Positions 1 to 6,844 are shown, counted from the stretch's first letter. The stretch: 13,180 nt of DNA from CAKUFA01 sp963646285 (GCA_963646285.1 CAVIWF010000059.1:1-13180), one strand, 5' to 3'. Notes: generated by a model not told the origin, from the letters alone. Program-made: numbers and translations.

Positions 1-4
1 CTTT

Positions 5-24
5 CTGGGATTTTTCCCAGTTTT
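5..24 (+). terminator. Short rho-independent terminator of an upstream gene
   Basis: A six-base-pair stem, CTGGGA paired with TCCCAG around a TTTT loop, is followed by TTTT. It would end a + strand transcript entering from the left, whose gene lies outside the window. The stem is short and may extend beyond the window edge, so this is moderate evidence only. Confidence 0.5.
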
Positions 25-99
25 AGTTCAACCACATTTCTTGTCTCATTGTAAATCCCATTCCTAATTCCCACTGTGGAACTTACTTTGGGAATTTAC

Positions 100-142
100 T
101 CTATCGTGAAAAATGTTCCAGCCTTCCATCTATCGTGAAAAA
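100..142 (+). repeat. Pair of 14-base direct repeats upstream of the PII-like/antiporter promoter
   Basis: The sequence TCTATCGTGAAAAA occurs at 100-113 and again, identical, at 129-142, with starts 29 bases apart. The second copy ends four bases before the -35 box at 147-152. Same-orientation identical sites directly upstream of a promoter suggest a binding site for a transcription activator, but no regulator is identified. The 8-base core TCTATCGT recurs once in another intergenic region at 1900-1907. Confidence 0.5.
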
Positions 143-146
143 CGGA

Positions 147-174
147 TTGACAAACAGCTTGAAAGTGATAAAAT
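147..174 (+). promoter_or_regulatory. Sigma-A-like promoter of the PII-like/antiporter operon
   Basis: A perfect -35 TTGACA at 147-152 is followed after 16 bases by TAAAAT at 169-174, which matches five of six -10 positions. Transcription would start near 181, giving a 5' leader of roughly 40 bases before the ATG at 221. The promoter lies inside an open frame extending back to 113, which argues against any start codon upstream of 221. Confidence 0.7.
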
Positions 175-220
175 CACTGGTTGGCAGGAACGAACGTGCC
201 ACAGAGAGGGAGGAAACAGG

Positions 221-568
221 ATGCAATTTTTTGTGCTGGTGCTCAATCGTGAAGAATGCTTGGAGCCTATTCTGGAAGGCATGCTTGAAGCCGGTTTCAG
301 TGGTGCTACCATTCTGAACAGCACAGGTATGATGCGTGTGCTGGATGGGGATGACAATGTAGATCTGCCCATGCTGGGACTGCTTCGCCACTTCTACAGC
401 CCTGAACGGAAAACGTCCAAAACCCTTTTCACGCTGATTGAAGATGATAAGCGTGATGAGGTGATGAAGATTATCAACGAAAAGACCGGCGGATTGGATC
501 AGCCGGACACGGGCATTGCCTTCTCTCTGCCTGTATCTTTTGTGGAAGGTGTGCGTAAGAAAGCATGA
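221..568 (+). CDS. PII-like signalling protein (P-II family nitrogen-regulator-like)
   Basis: This 115-residue protein has the size and pattern of the PII-like superfamily: a first beta strand MQFFVLVLNR, a helix with LEAGFSGATILNSTGM, a middle variable segment around residues 40-65, then KTLFTLIEDD and a late GIAFSLPVSF strand. These fit the beta-alpha-beta ferredoxin-like fold that forms trimers. The conserved PII T-loop tyrosine and nucleotide-binding motifs are not obvious, so it is PII-like rather than a classical GlnB or GlnK. The ATG at 221 has a good GGGAGG site at 208-213, and the promoter lies between 147 and 174. Its last codons overlap the antiporter start by four bases, implying coupled translation. 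I infer that it regulates that transporter, perhaps by binding a nucleotide; the ligand cannot be read from sequence. Confidence 0.8.
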   Translation: MQFFVLVLNREECLEPILEGMLEAGFSGATILNSTGMMRVLDGDDNVDLPMLGLLRHFYSPERKTSKTLFTLIEDDKRDEVMKIINEKTGGLDQPDTGIAFSLPVSFVEGVRKKA

Positions 569-1767
569 ATGTTCTGCTAGCGTTGGCTATTGCTTTTGCC
601 ATGGGTTTGTTTTTCAGTCGGTTGATTCGGTATATTCATCTGCCCAACGTCACCGCATACCTGCTGGCAGGCTTGGTGGTAGGCCCTTATGTGCTCAATG
701 CACTGACGACGGAAATGAATACCCAGCTGTCCATTATTTCCGATGTGGCGTTGGGCTTCATTGCTTATTCCATCGGCGGTGAATTCAAAATGTCCTACTT
801 GAAGGAGATCGGCATCAAGCCCATTATCATTACGCTTTTTGAGGGCTGCACCGCTTCCTTGCTGGTTTTCCTTGTGCTGTTCCTCATCGGGCAGCCGCTG
901 CCTCTGTGCCTGGCATTGGGCGCCATTGCTGCCGCCACAGCACCTGCCGCAACCCTGATGGTCATCCGTCAATACAAGGCCAATGGCCCTGTATCCAAGA
1001 TGCTGCTGCCTGTGGTGGCCATGGATGATGCACTGGGTCTGATCCTTTATGCCGTCATGATTGCTTTGGCACGTACCATCGAGCGTGGCGAAGTGCTGAC
1101 GGTCATGACCCTGGTAATCAAGCCATTGGTGGAGATTGTGGGTTCTCTGGCACTGGGCGTTGTGATTGGCCTGGTGCTGGTGTATGTGCTGCGCTTCTTC
1201 CACTCCCGTGGCAATAAGCTTTCACTGACCATCATGGTGGTGTTTGCTGCTGTGGGCTTGAGCGATATGTGGGGACTCAGCTCGCTGCTGGTGTGCATGA
1301 TGGTGGGCGCTACCATGGTGAATTTGTGCCGCCAAAGCGACACCATGCTGGAGCAATGCGACCGGTTTACGCCGCCGCTGTTCCTGCTGTTCTTCGTGCT
1401 CAGCGGCGCCAACCTTGACCTGGCGGTGCTGCCGACAGTCGGTTTGGTGGGCATTGCCTATGTGCTGACTCGTGCAGTGGGCAAGGCACTGGGTGCTACC
1501 ATTGGTGCAAAGATCGAAAAGTGTGACGCCAACATTGTGAAGTATCTGGGCTTCACCCTGATTCCCCAGGCTGGTGTTGCCATTGGTATGGCTCGCATGT
1601 GTCAGACTTCTTTGCCGGAGTACGGCACGGTCATTAATGCCGTCGTGTTGGCAGGCACGTTGATTTACGAATTGACAGGTCCTGTGATTACGAAGATTGC
1701 CCTGACCAAGGCCGGGGAAATCAAGCCGGATGTAAAGAAAACGGCAAAGCCCGTTGCAAACGCTTAA
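565..1767 (+). CDS. Cation:proton antiporter, CPA2/Na+-H+ exchanger family
   Basis: A 400-residue integral membrane protein with about a dozen hydrophobic segments, beginning LLALAIAFAMGLFFSRLI and including an early conserved PNVTAYLLAGLVVGP stretch typical of the Na+/H+ exchanger domain. Residues 124-158 carry ATAPAATLMV and then MDDALGL. The adjacent aspartates D154-D155 sit where CPA2 antiporters carry their ion- and proton-binding acids, and a two-acid site is usually linked to electrogenic exchange in this superfamily. No C-terminal TrkA-N/KTN domain is present; the protein ends in a short Lys-rich tail. The start overlaps the PII-like gene in an ATGA arrangement, so that protein may supply the missing cytosolic control. 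The transported ion (Na+, K+ or another) cannot be decided from sequence. Confidence 0.88.
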   Translation: MNVLLALAIAFAMGLFFSRLIRYIHLPNVTAYLLAGLVVGPYVLNALTTEMNTQLSIISDVALGFIAYSIGGEFKMSYLKEIGIKPIIITLFEGCTASLLVFLVLFLIGQPLPLCLALGAIAAATAPAATLMVIRQYKANGPVSKMLLPVVAMDDALGLILYAVMIALARTIERGEVLTVMTLVIKPLVEIVGSLALGVVIGLVLVYVLRFFHSRGNKLSLTIMVVFAAVGLSDMWGLSSLLVCMMVGATMVNLCRQSDTMLEQCDRFTPPLFLLFFVLSGANLDLAVLPTVGLVGIAYVLTRAVGKALGATIGAKIEKCDANIVKYLGFTLIPQAGVAIGMARMCQTSLPEYGTVINAVVLAGTLIYELTGPVITKIALTKAGEIKPDVKKTAKPVANA

Positions 1768-1814
1768 GGTTGTAGCGTGGCGTGACTGTACAAACTCAAA
1801 TAGAAGACAGATCA

Positions 1815-1869
1815 ACTGAAAGAGCTTGTTGCCCTGAAAAATAGGGGTAGCGGCTCTTTCGGTTTTTTT
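1815..1869 (+). terminator. Rho-independent terminator after the antiporter
   Basis: GAAAGAGC at 1818-1825 pairs perfectly with GCTCTTTC at 1853-1860, and three flanking bases on each side extend the stem to 11 pairs. A possible inner CCCT/AGGG stem lies within the loop. It is followed directly by seven T residues at 1863-1869. It closes the PII-like/antiporter operon and isolates the hydrogenase cluster. Confidence 0.9.
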
Positions 1870-1944
1870 GACTCATTTAGGGTATCACTGCTTTCTGTTT
1901 CTATCGTCATAACGCACAAGAATAGCCCCCCGAAACATGACGCT

Positions 1945-1974
1945 GTGACAGTTTTTCTTTTCTTGTTAAAAAAT
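1945..1974 (+). promoter_or_regulatory. Possible promoter of the hydrogenase operon
   Basis: GTGACA at 1945-1950 matches five of six -35 positions and is followed after 18 bases by AAAAAT at 1969-1974, a four-of-six -10 match. It is the best candidate in the 190 bases between the terminator and the hydrogenase start, but it is weak. A TTGTTAA sequence at 1963-1969 equals one half-site of the redox repressor Rex, but the second half is poorly matched, so control by Rex is only a possibility. The A/G-rich stretch at 1975-2010 holds no convincing gene. Confidence 0.3.
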
Positions 1975-2059
1975 ATGAAAAAGAAAAAGGAAAGAAAGAA
2001 AGCATGTCGAAACTTAAAAGAGGATAGTCAAAACAATAACAATTACTGGGGGCTTCGCT

Positions 2060-3502
2060 TTGGCTAAGTTTGATACGAACGTACAGGAATTGAAGTACGA
2101 GGTTCTTCGTGAAGTGGCACGGTTGGCAAAAGATGACCGACTGACGGAAGGGCTGCTTTCCATCGCCGAGAAGATCATTCCCGGACCGCAGCCTACCATG
2201 CGCTGCTGCATTTATAAAGAGCGTGCCATTGTGCAGGAGCGGGTACAGATGGCACTGGGCGGACATCCTGAGCATACCACCGAAGTTGAAGTGCTGCCCA
2301 TTGCCTGTGATGAATGCCCTGTGAGCCAGGTAACAGTCAGTGATGCCTGCCGTGGCTGCATTGCCCATCGCTGCGCCAATGCCTGCCCCAAGGGAGCCAT
2401 TTCTTTCCCGAACCATCACGCATTCATTGATCACAGCAAGTGCATCGCCTGCGGCAGGTGCGTAGCAGCTTGCCCCTATAGTGCCATTACGAAGAATGTG
2501 CGCCCCTGCGAACGTGCCTGCAAGCCCGGCGCCATTAAAATGGACGCCAATAAAAAAGCGCACATTAACGAAGAAAAGTGTGTCAGCTGCGGTGCTTGCG
2601 TCTATCAATGCCCCTTTGGTGCCATTGTGGACAAGAGCTATATCACGAAAGTGATTCAGCTGTTGAAGGATACCAAGAAGGAAGGTGCAGGTCCTCTGTA
2701 CGCCGTGGTGGCACCTTCTATTTCCGGTCAGTTTGATGGTGTAACCACCGGTCAGGTGGTGGCTGGCATGAAGGCTATGGGCTTCACCACGGTCATTGAG
2801 GCGGCACTTGGCGCAGACATGGTAGCCTACATGGAGGCCAAGGAGCTTGTGGAAAAGGGATTCCTGACCAGCTCCTGCTGCCCTGCGTTCGTCACGTATA
2901 TCAAAAAGAACTATCCCACCATGGTGGAGCACATCTCCCACAACCTTTCTCCTATGGCCATGATTGCCAAGATGATTAAGAAAGCCCATCCGGACAGCCA
3001 TGTGGTCTTCGTAGGTCCCTGCGTTGCGAAAAAGGGAGAAGTGAAGCAGGATCGGGTTAAGGATTTGGTGGATGTTGCCATCACCTTTGAGGAACTCCAG
3101 GCCATGATCGATGCCTATGATATTGATCTCAAGTCCATGGAGGATGATGTGCTGAACAATGCATCCTACTTCGGACGGATTTTCGCCCGCAGCGGCGGTC
3201 TGAAGGATGCTGTGGTGGAAGCACTGAAGGAACAGGGGGTTGCGCCGGAGGACTTCCAGCTGAAGGCTATTTCCTGCAGCGGATTGGAAGAGTGCAAGCT
3301 AGCACTGCTGAAGGCTTCCAAGGGCTTGTTGCCTGAGAACTTCATTGAGGGTATGGCCTGCGAACAGGGGTGCATTGGCGGTCCTGGCTGCCTGACCCAC
3401 GGACCCAAGGAAAAGGCCGAAGTGGATAAGTACGGCCGCCTGGCACTGGAAAAGCGGATTGATGATTCGCTGGTGATTCTGGACGTGCTGGGCAATGACT
3501 AA
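2060..3502 (+). CDS. Monomeric [FeFe] hydrogenase, group B type
   Basis: This 480-residue protein should interconvert protons and H2 using an H-cluster and ferredoxin-like electron carriers in the cytoplasm. The N-terminal part carries ferredoxin-type cysteines C97, C100, C105 and C109, then C128/C131/C134/C138, C150/C154 and C174/C177/C180/C184. The three H-cluster motifs are present: SSCCPAF (C273, C274), GPCVAKKGE (C321, K324, E327) and EGMACEQGCIGGPG (C434, C438). The SCCPAF and GPC variants and the lack of an N-terminal [2Fe-2S] ferredoxin domain fit group B rather than the classical group A clostridial enzymes. Translation begins at TTG, because FDTNVQELKYEVLREVAR directly after it matches the family's usual N-terminus; the ribosome site is only a G-run at 2048-2052. 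H-cluster maturases are not in this window. Direction of catalysis in vivo is not predictable. Confidence 0.92.
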   Translation: MAKFDTNVQELKYEVLREVARLAKDDRLTEGLLSIAEKIIPGPQPTMRCCIYKERAIVQERVQMALGGHPEHTTEVEVLPIACDECPVSQVTVSDACRGCIAHRCANACPKGAISFPNHHAFIDHSKCIACGRCVAACPYSAITKNVRPCERACKPGAIKMDANKKAHINEEKCVSCGACVYQCPFGAIVDKSYITKVIQLLKDTKKEGAGPLYAVVAPSISGQFDGVTTGQVVAGMKAMGFTTVIEAALGADMVAYMEAKELVEKGFLTSSCCPAFVTYIKKNYPTMVEHISHNLSPMAMIAKMIKKAHPDSHVVFVGPCVAKKGEVKQDRVKDLVDVAITFEELQAMIDAYDIDLKSMEDDVLNNASYFGRIFARSGGLKDAVVEALKEQGVAPEDFQLKAISCSGLEECKLALLKASKGLLPENFIEGMACEQGCIGGPGCLTHGPKEKAEVDKYGRLALEKRIDDSLVILDVLGND

Positions 3503-3564
3503 ACGGTATCACAGCAGGCAATACCTGCTTGTGGAATAAAAATGGCCTGCGTGGAGGATCGGCA

Positions 3565-3624
3565 TTGACCGAAATGCATGGCGGAGCTGCATTCTTTGGG
3601 TTGTACATGCTGGACTGTCGCTAA
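3565..3624 (+). CDS. Candidate 19-residue leader peptide in the hydrogenase operon
   Basis: A TTG at 3565 sits seven bases after a GGAGG at 3553-3557 and opens a 19-codon frame ending in TAA at 3622-3624. The predicted peptide is MTEMHGGAAFFGLYMLDCR. Its first codons coincide with the left arm of the inverted repeat at 3568-3582, so its translation would open that structure. That geometry suits a regulatory leader peptide, but an ORF this short with a TTG start can arise by chance. I recognise no family. An alternative is that the GGAGG is fortuitous and the region acts only as RNA. Confidence 0.25.
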   Translation: MTEMHGGAAFFGLYMLDCR

Positions 3625-3671
3625 GTGCGAAGCGGCATGTCGCAAGGGCGGAGGCAGCTGTGCATTTCGGT
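3568..3671 (+). promoter_or_regulatory. Structured RNA element between the group B hydrogenase and the [2Fe-2S] gene
   Basis: ACCGAAATGCATGGC at 3568-3582 can pair with GCTGTGCATTTCGGT at 3657-3671 (15 pairs, two of them G-U, the outer 11 perfect). Inside it ACATGC at 3605-3610 pairs with GCATGT at 3635-3640, and TCGC/GCGA forms a smaller hairpin at 3618-3630. Competing pairings also exist: AATGCA at 3573-3578 can instead pair with TGCATT at 3588-3593, and AGCTGC at 3585-3590 with GCAGCT at 3654-3659. Mutually exclusive stems are typical of regulatory leaders. There is no T-tract, so it does not look like a terminator; it could control translation, processing or stability of the downstream genes. 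A shorter hairpin with one bulge lies just upstream at 3510-3533. Confidence 0.45.
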
Positions 3672-3713
3672 ACTGATTCTCAGGCGCAGTGTCAGGACAA
3701 GGAGAAAAAGAAA

Positions 3714-3965
3714 ATGGTCAAGGTAAGCATCTGCGTTGGGTCGGCCTGCCACATGAAGGGTGCCTATGCCACCACCAAGCTGTTTCAGGATGAAATCGCT
3801 AAGGCAGGGCTGCAGGACAAGGTGGAGCTGAGCGCCAGCTTCTGCATGGGGGAATGCAAGGACGGCCCCTGTGTGAAGGTGGATGGAGTCAAGTTCCATC
3901 ATGTGGACAAGGATCGTGTCGTCAGTCTCATTCAGGAGGAAATCATCCCGCGTGCAAACGCATGA
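3714..3965 (+). CDS. Thioredoxin-like [2Fe-2S] ferredoxin (NuoE/HydC-like domain)
   Basis: An 83-residue protein with the cysteine pattern of a thioredoxin-fold [2Fe-2S] domain: C7-x4-C12 in VCVGS-like context (SICVGSACHMKGA), then C44-x3-C48 (FCMGECKDGP), plus an extra C53. This is the C-terminal half of NuoE without its N-terminal helical domain, a form found in multimeric hydrogenases and NADH-linked complexes as an electron-relay subunit. An AAGGAG at 3699-3704 lies nine bases before the ATG, which favours this start over an in-frame GTG at 3660. It is 15 bases upstream of the sensory hydrogenase gene. It may pass electrons to or from either hydrogenase; no NuoF-like flavoprotein partner is in the window, so NAD(H) coupling is not supported here. 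Confidence 0.85.
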   Translation: MVKVSICVGSACHMKGAYATTKLFQDEIAKAGLQDKVELSASFCMGECKDGPCVKVDGVKFHHVDKDRVVSLIQEEIIPRANA

Positions 3966-3980
3966 CCACGGAGGCACGCC

Positions 3981-5684
3981 ATGAGCATCATTCAACTGAA
4001 AGAAGCTAATTGCAAAAACTGCTATAAATGCATTCGCCATTGCCCGGTGAAGTCCATTACCTTTCATGACGATCAGGCACGCATTCTGGAAGATGAATGC
4101 GTGCTTTGTGGAACCTGCACGTTGGTGTGTCCGCAAAATGCAAAGCAGATTCAGTCTGATTTGCAAAAGGTACACGCCATGATTGACCAGGGCGAGAAGG
4201 TGTATGCATCTGTTGCACCTTCGTTTGTGGCTGCATTCCCAAGGAGCACCTTTGCCTCCTTATCTGCCGGGCTGAAGAAGCTTGGCTTTGCTGGCGTGGA
4301 GGAAACTGCCATTGGGGCAACCCGAGTATCGGAAGCATACTGTGATATTCTGGAGAAGCAGGAAGTGGCGAATCTCATCACCACCTGCTGTCCTACGGTT
4401 GTGCTGCTGATCGAAAAGTATTTCCCGGATTTACTTCCTCAGCTTGCCAAAGTTCCCTCTCCGGCAGTCGCTCATGCAAAACTGCTCCGTGCGGCATATG
4501 GTGAAGACATCAAAGTATGTTTCATCGGACCCTGCATTTCCAAAAAGCAGGAAGCACTATCTTCCGGACAGATGGACGCTGTCCTCATGTTCAACGAAGT
4601 AAGGGACTGGTTCCGCCGTGAAGGGATTCATCTGGACGAAGTGCAGGATGACCATGCACACGAAATGCATGCAACCCTGAGCCGGGTGTACCCTGTTCCG
4701 GGCGGCATTCTGAAGACGATTCCGCCGGAGAAACGTGTCCACTATAAAGCAGTGGCTGTGGATGGGATGGATCGCTGCCTTCAAATGCTGAAGGATATTC
4801 GGGAACATCACATGACCGGCTACGTGCTGGAAATGAGTGCCTGTGTAGACTCCTGCGTGGGTGGCCCCGGGCTTCATGACATTACCCATCCTTTCTTGCT
4901 CGTGAAAGATCAGGTTTACAGTTTCTCTCAGCAAAAGACCCAGGGAGAAATGCCTCTGACGGAACAGGTTCAGGTGGACATGCGTGCTGCCTATACCGAT
5001 CAATCCGGGGTACATAAGCGTCCCAACCCATCTTCAGAAGAAATCTGGAAAATTCTCCACTCCATCGGCAAGTATACCCAGGATGATCTGCTGAATTGCG
5101 GTGCATGCGGCTATGATACCTGCTGGGATAAGGCGTTGGCTGTCTATGATGGCAAGGCGAATCTGAAAATGTGCCTCCCTTATATGCGGCAGCGGGCGGA
5201 ATCCATGTCAAATACCATTTTGGATAACACGCCGAACGGATTGCTGCTGCTGGACGAAAACTTCGGCATCATGAAGTTTAACCGGGCAGCGGCAGAAATG
5301 CTGAATTTGGATAATTCCTGCCTTGGCATGGACGTAAGCACCTTCCTGGTGATGGATGAATTGAACAAAATCCGCCAAGATGGGCAAAACGTCATGAATG
5401 TCCGCTGCAAAACGGCCATTTATGATGTCATGGTGGAGCAAAGCATTGTCCATGTGCCGGATAAGGAATACCTGGTGCTGCTGAAGGACATTACTGCCGA
5501 GGAAGATAAAATTCAGGAAATGAAGAAAATGCGGCAGGAAACCATTGATACCGCACAGCAGGTGATTGATAAGCAGATGCGTGTTGCCCAGGAAATTGCA
5601 AGCCTTCTTGGCGAAACCACCGGTGAAACCAAGGCAGCCCTACTCAAGCTGAAAGACAGCATGAACAGGGGTGGGCAAAGATGA
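3981..5684 (+). CDS. hydS: Sensory [FeFe] hydrogenase with PAS domain, group C type (HydS-like)
   Basis: A 567-residue multidomain protein. Residues 11-21 and 40-50 form two ferredoxin-type 4Fe-4S motifs (CxxCxxCxxxCP twice). An H-cluster domain follows with TTCCP (C136, C137), GPCISKKQE (C185, K188, E191) and EMSACVDSCVGGPG (C288, C292). Residues 373-398 carry CGACGYDTC and a later cysteine, the pattern of the small 4Fe-4S domain of Pfam family PF04060. Residues about 410-500 resemble a PAS domain (ILDNTPNGLLLLDENFGI), followed by a charged helix to about 545 that may form a coiled coil. This order defines group C [FeFe] hydrogenases, thought to sense H2 or redox state. The cluster ligands are intact, so catalysis is possible. 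GGAGG at 3970-3974 sets the start. The stop overlaps the phosphatase start, suggesting that gene is the output. Confidence 0.9.
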   Translation: MSIIQLKEANCKNCYKCIRHCPVKSITFHDDQARILEDECVLCGTCTLVCPQNAKQIQSDLQKVHAMIDQGEKVYASVAPSFVAAFPRSTFASLSAGLKKLGFAGVEETAIGATRVSEAYCDILEKQEVANLITTCCPTVVLLIEKYFPDLLPQLAKVPSPAVAHAKLLRAAYGEDIKVCFIGPCISKKQEALSSGQMDAVLMFNEVRDWFRREGIHLDEVQDDHAHEMHATLSRVYPVPGGILKTIPPEKRVHYKAVAVDGMDRCLQMLKDIREHHMTGYVLEMSACVDSCVGGPGLHDITHPFLLVKDQVYSFSQQKTQGEMPLTEQVQVDMRAAYTDQSGVHKRPNPSSEEIWKILHSIGKYTQDDLLNCGACGYDTCWDKALAVYDGKANLKMCLPYMRQRAESMSNTILDNTPNGLLLLDENFGIMKFNRAAAEMLNLDNSCLGMDVSTFLVMDELNKIRQDGQNVMNVRCKTAIYDVMVEQSIVHVPDKEYLVLLKDITAEEDKIQEMKKMRQETIDTAQQVIDKQMRVAQEIASLLGETTGETKAALLKLKDSMNRGGQR

Positions 5685-6844
5685 ATTTCTTCATTGAAAC
5701 CAGTTGGGACAGCCTGAATCACTATGGGGAAGAACTGTGCGGGGATAAAGTGGATCTTGTCAAGGGGGACAAGGGCATCCTGATGGTGCTCTCGGACGGA
5801 CTGGGAAGCGGCGTAAAGGCAAACATTCTGGCCTCGCTGACCAGCAAGATCATTACCTCCATGGTGGACGCAGGCGCAGATATCAGGGACGTGGTAGAAA
5901 CCATTGCATCCACTTTGCCGGTGTGCAAGGTGCGTAATGTAGCATACTCCACCTTTACCATGATGGAGGTGGATCGGGCGGGAAATGCCTACTTCGTGGA
6001 ATTCGATAACCCGTCGCTGGTCATTCTTCGGGATGGTAAGCGTGTATATGTCCCTTGGGTGGAAGAAAACATTGCCGGCAAGCAAATTCGTCGGGCACAC
6101 ATGAAGCTGCAGCTGAACGACTTTGTGATCACTTTTTCCGATGGTGTGATTCATGCCGGCGTCGGGCAAACCCTCAACTTTGGCTGGCAGCATGAAAACG
6201 TTGTAAAATTTCTGGAAGAAACCAGCCAGCCCGAGGACAAAGCCGTGGATGTGCAGCACCGTTTGCTGATGAAGAGCAATGAGCTTTACAACGGACAATG
6301 CGGCGATGACACAACCGTGGCTGTGCTGCGGATCACAGAGCCTATGCCTTGCTGTGTCATGGTGGGGCCGCCAGTTGATCCGGAAGACGATGATGATGTG
6401 GTGCATGAGCTCATGAATTGCCCGGGGATTCGGGTTATTTGCGGCGGAACCACCTCACAGATCGTCAGCAAGCATTTGGGGCGTGAAATGTCCATCGACT
6501 TGGATTATATTTCGCCTGATGTGCCGCCCATTGCCCACATGGAGGGCATTGACCTGATTACCGAAGGCGTGGTAACCATCGGCAAAGTACTGGACATTCT
6601 GGAAGAGTACAGCACCACCAAGGATGCAGCTGTGCTGAGAAGAGAGAAGGACGGTGCTTATCTGCTGACAGAGATTTTGGTGGAGAAGTGTACTTCCGTC
6701 AAATTCATTGTAGGCAGAGCGCTGAATCCTGCCCATCAGAATCCGGATATGCCCATTTCCCTGTCCATCAAGCTGCGGCTTGTCAAGGACATTACCGATT
6801 GCCTGCAAAAGCTGGGAAAGCCAGCAAAAATTCGATATGTGTAA
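5681..6844 (+). CDS. SpoIIE-family (PP2C-type) Ser/Thr protein phosphatase
   Basis: A 387-residue protein whose first 220 residues match the SpoIIE/PP2C phosphatase fold. Metal-binding acids appear in CGDKVD (D22), LSDGLGSG (D39), FSDGV (D154) and CGDDTTVAV (D209, D210), so catalysis by two metal ions is expected. There is no transmembrane or GAF/PAS segment ahead of the catalytic domain. A second region from about 225 to 387 starts after an acidic PEDDDD stretch and includes ICGGTTSQIVSKHLG; I do not recognise its function. The ATG overlaps the sensory hydrogenase stop by four bases, so the two products are probably made together and may act together. Known relatives dephosphorylate anti-sigma-antagonist or other Ser/Thr phosphoproteins, but no such partner or kinase is encoded in the window, so the substrate is unknown. 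Confidence 0.85.
   Translation: MNFFIETSWDSLNHYGEELCGDKVDLVKGDKGILMVLSDGLGSGVKANILASLTSKIITSMVDAGADIRDVVETIASTLPVCKVRNVAYSTFTMMEVDRAGNAYFVEFDNPSLVILRDGKRVYVPWVEENIAGKQIRRAHMKLQLNDFVITFSDGVIHAGVGQTLNFGWQHENVVKFLEETSQPEDKAVDVQHRLLMKSNELYNGQCGDDTTVAVLRITEPMPCCVMVGPPVDPEDDDDVVHELMNCPGIRVICGGTTSQIVSKHLGREMSIDLDYISPDVPPIAHMEGIDLITEGVVTIGKVLDILEEYSTTKDAAVLRREKDGAYLLTEILVEKCTSVKFIVGRALNPAHQNPDMPISLSIKLRLVKDITDCLQKLGKPAKIRYV

Noticed and set aside
113..220. N-terminal extension of the PII-like protein starting at 113
   Set aside because: The promoter at 147-174 lies inside it, the extension has no family similarity, and the GGGAGG site fixes the start at 221.
1963..1980. Rex operator ahead of the hydrogenase gene
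   Set aside because: Only the TTGTTAA half-site matches; the second half fits three of seven positions, below what I would call a site.
1975..2067. A 30-codon ATG frame (Lys-rich) ending eight bases into the hydrogenase gene
   Set aside because: There is no ribosome binding site before the ATG and the content simply reflects an A/G-rich tract. Translational coupling with the TTG start is conceivable but unsupported.
3565..3593. Promoter within the hydrogenase operon gap (TTGACC-like and TGCATT)
   Set aside because: The -10 candidate matches only three of six positions, so an internal promoter is not supported.
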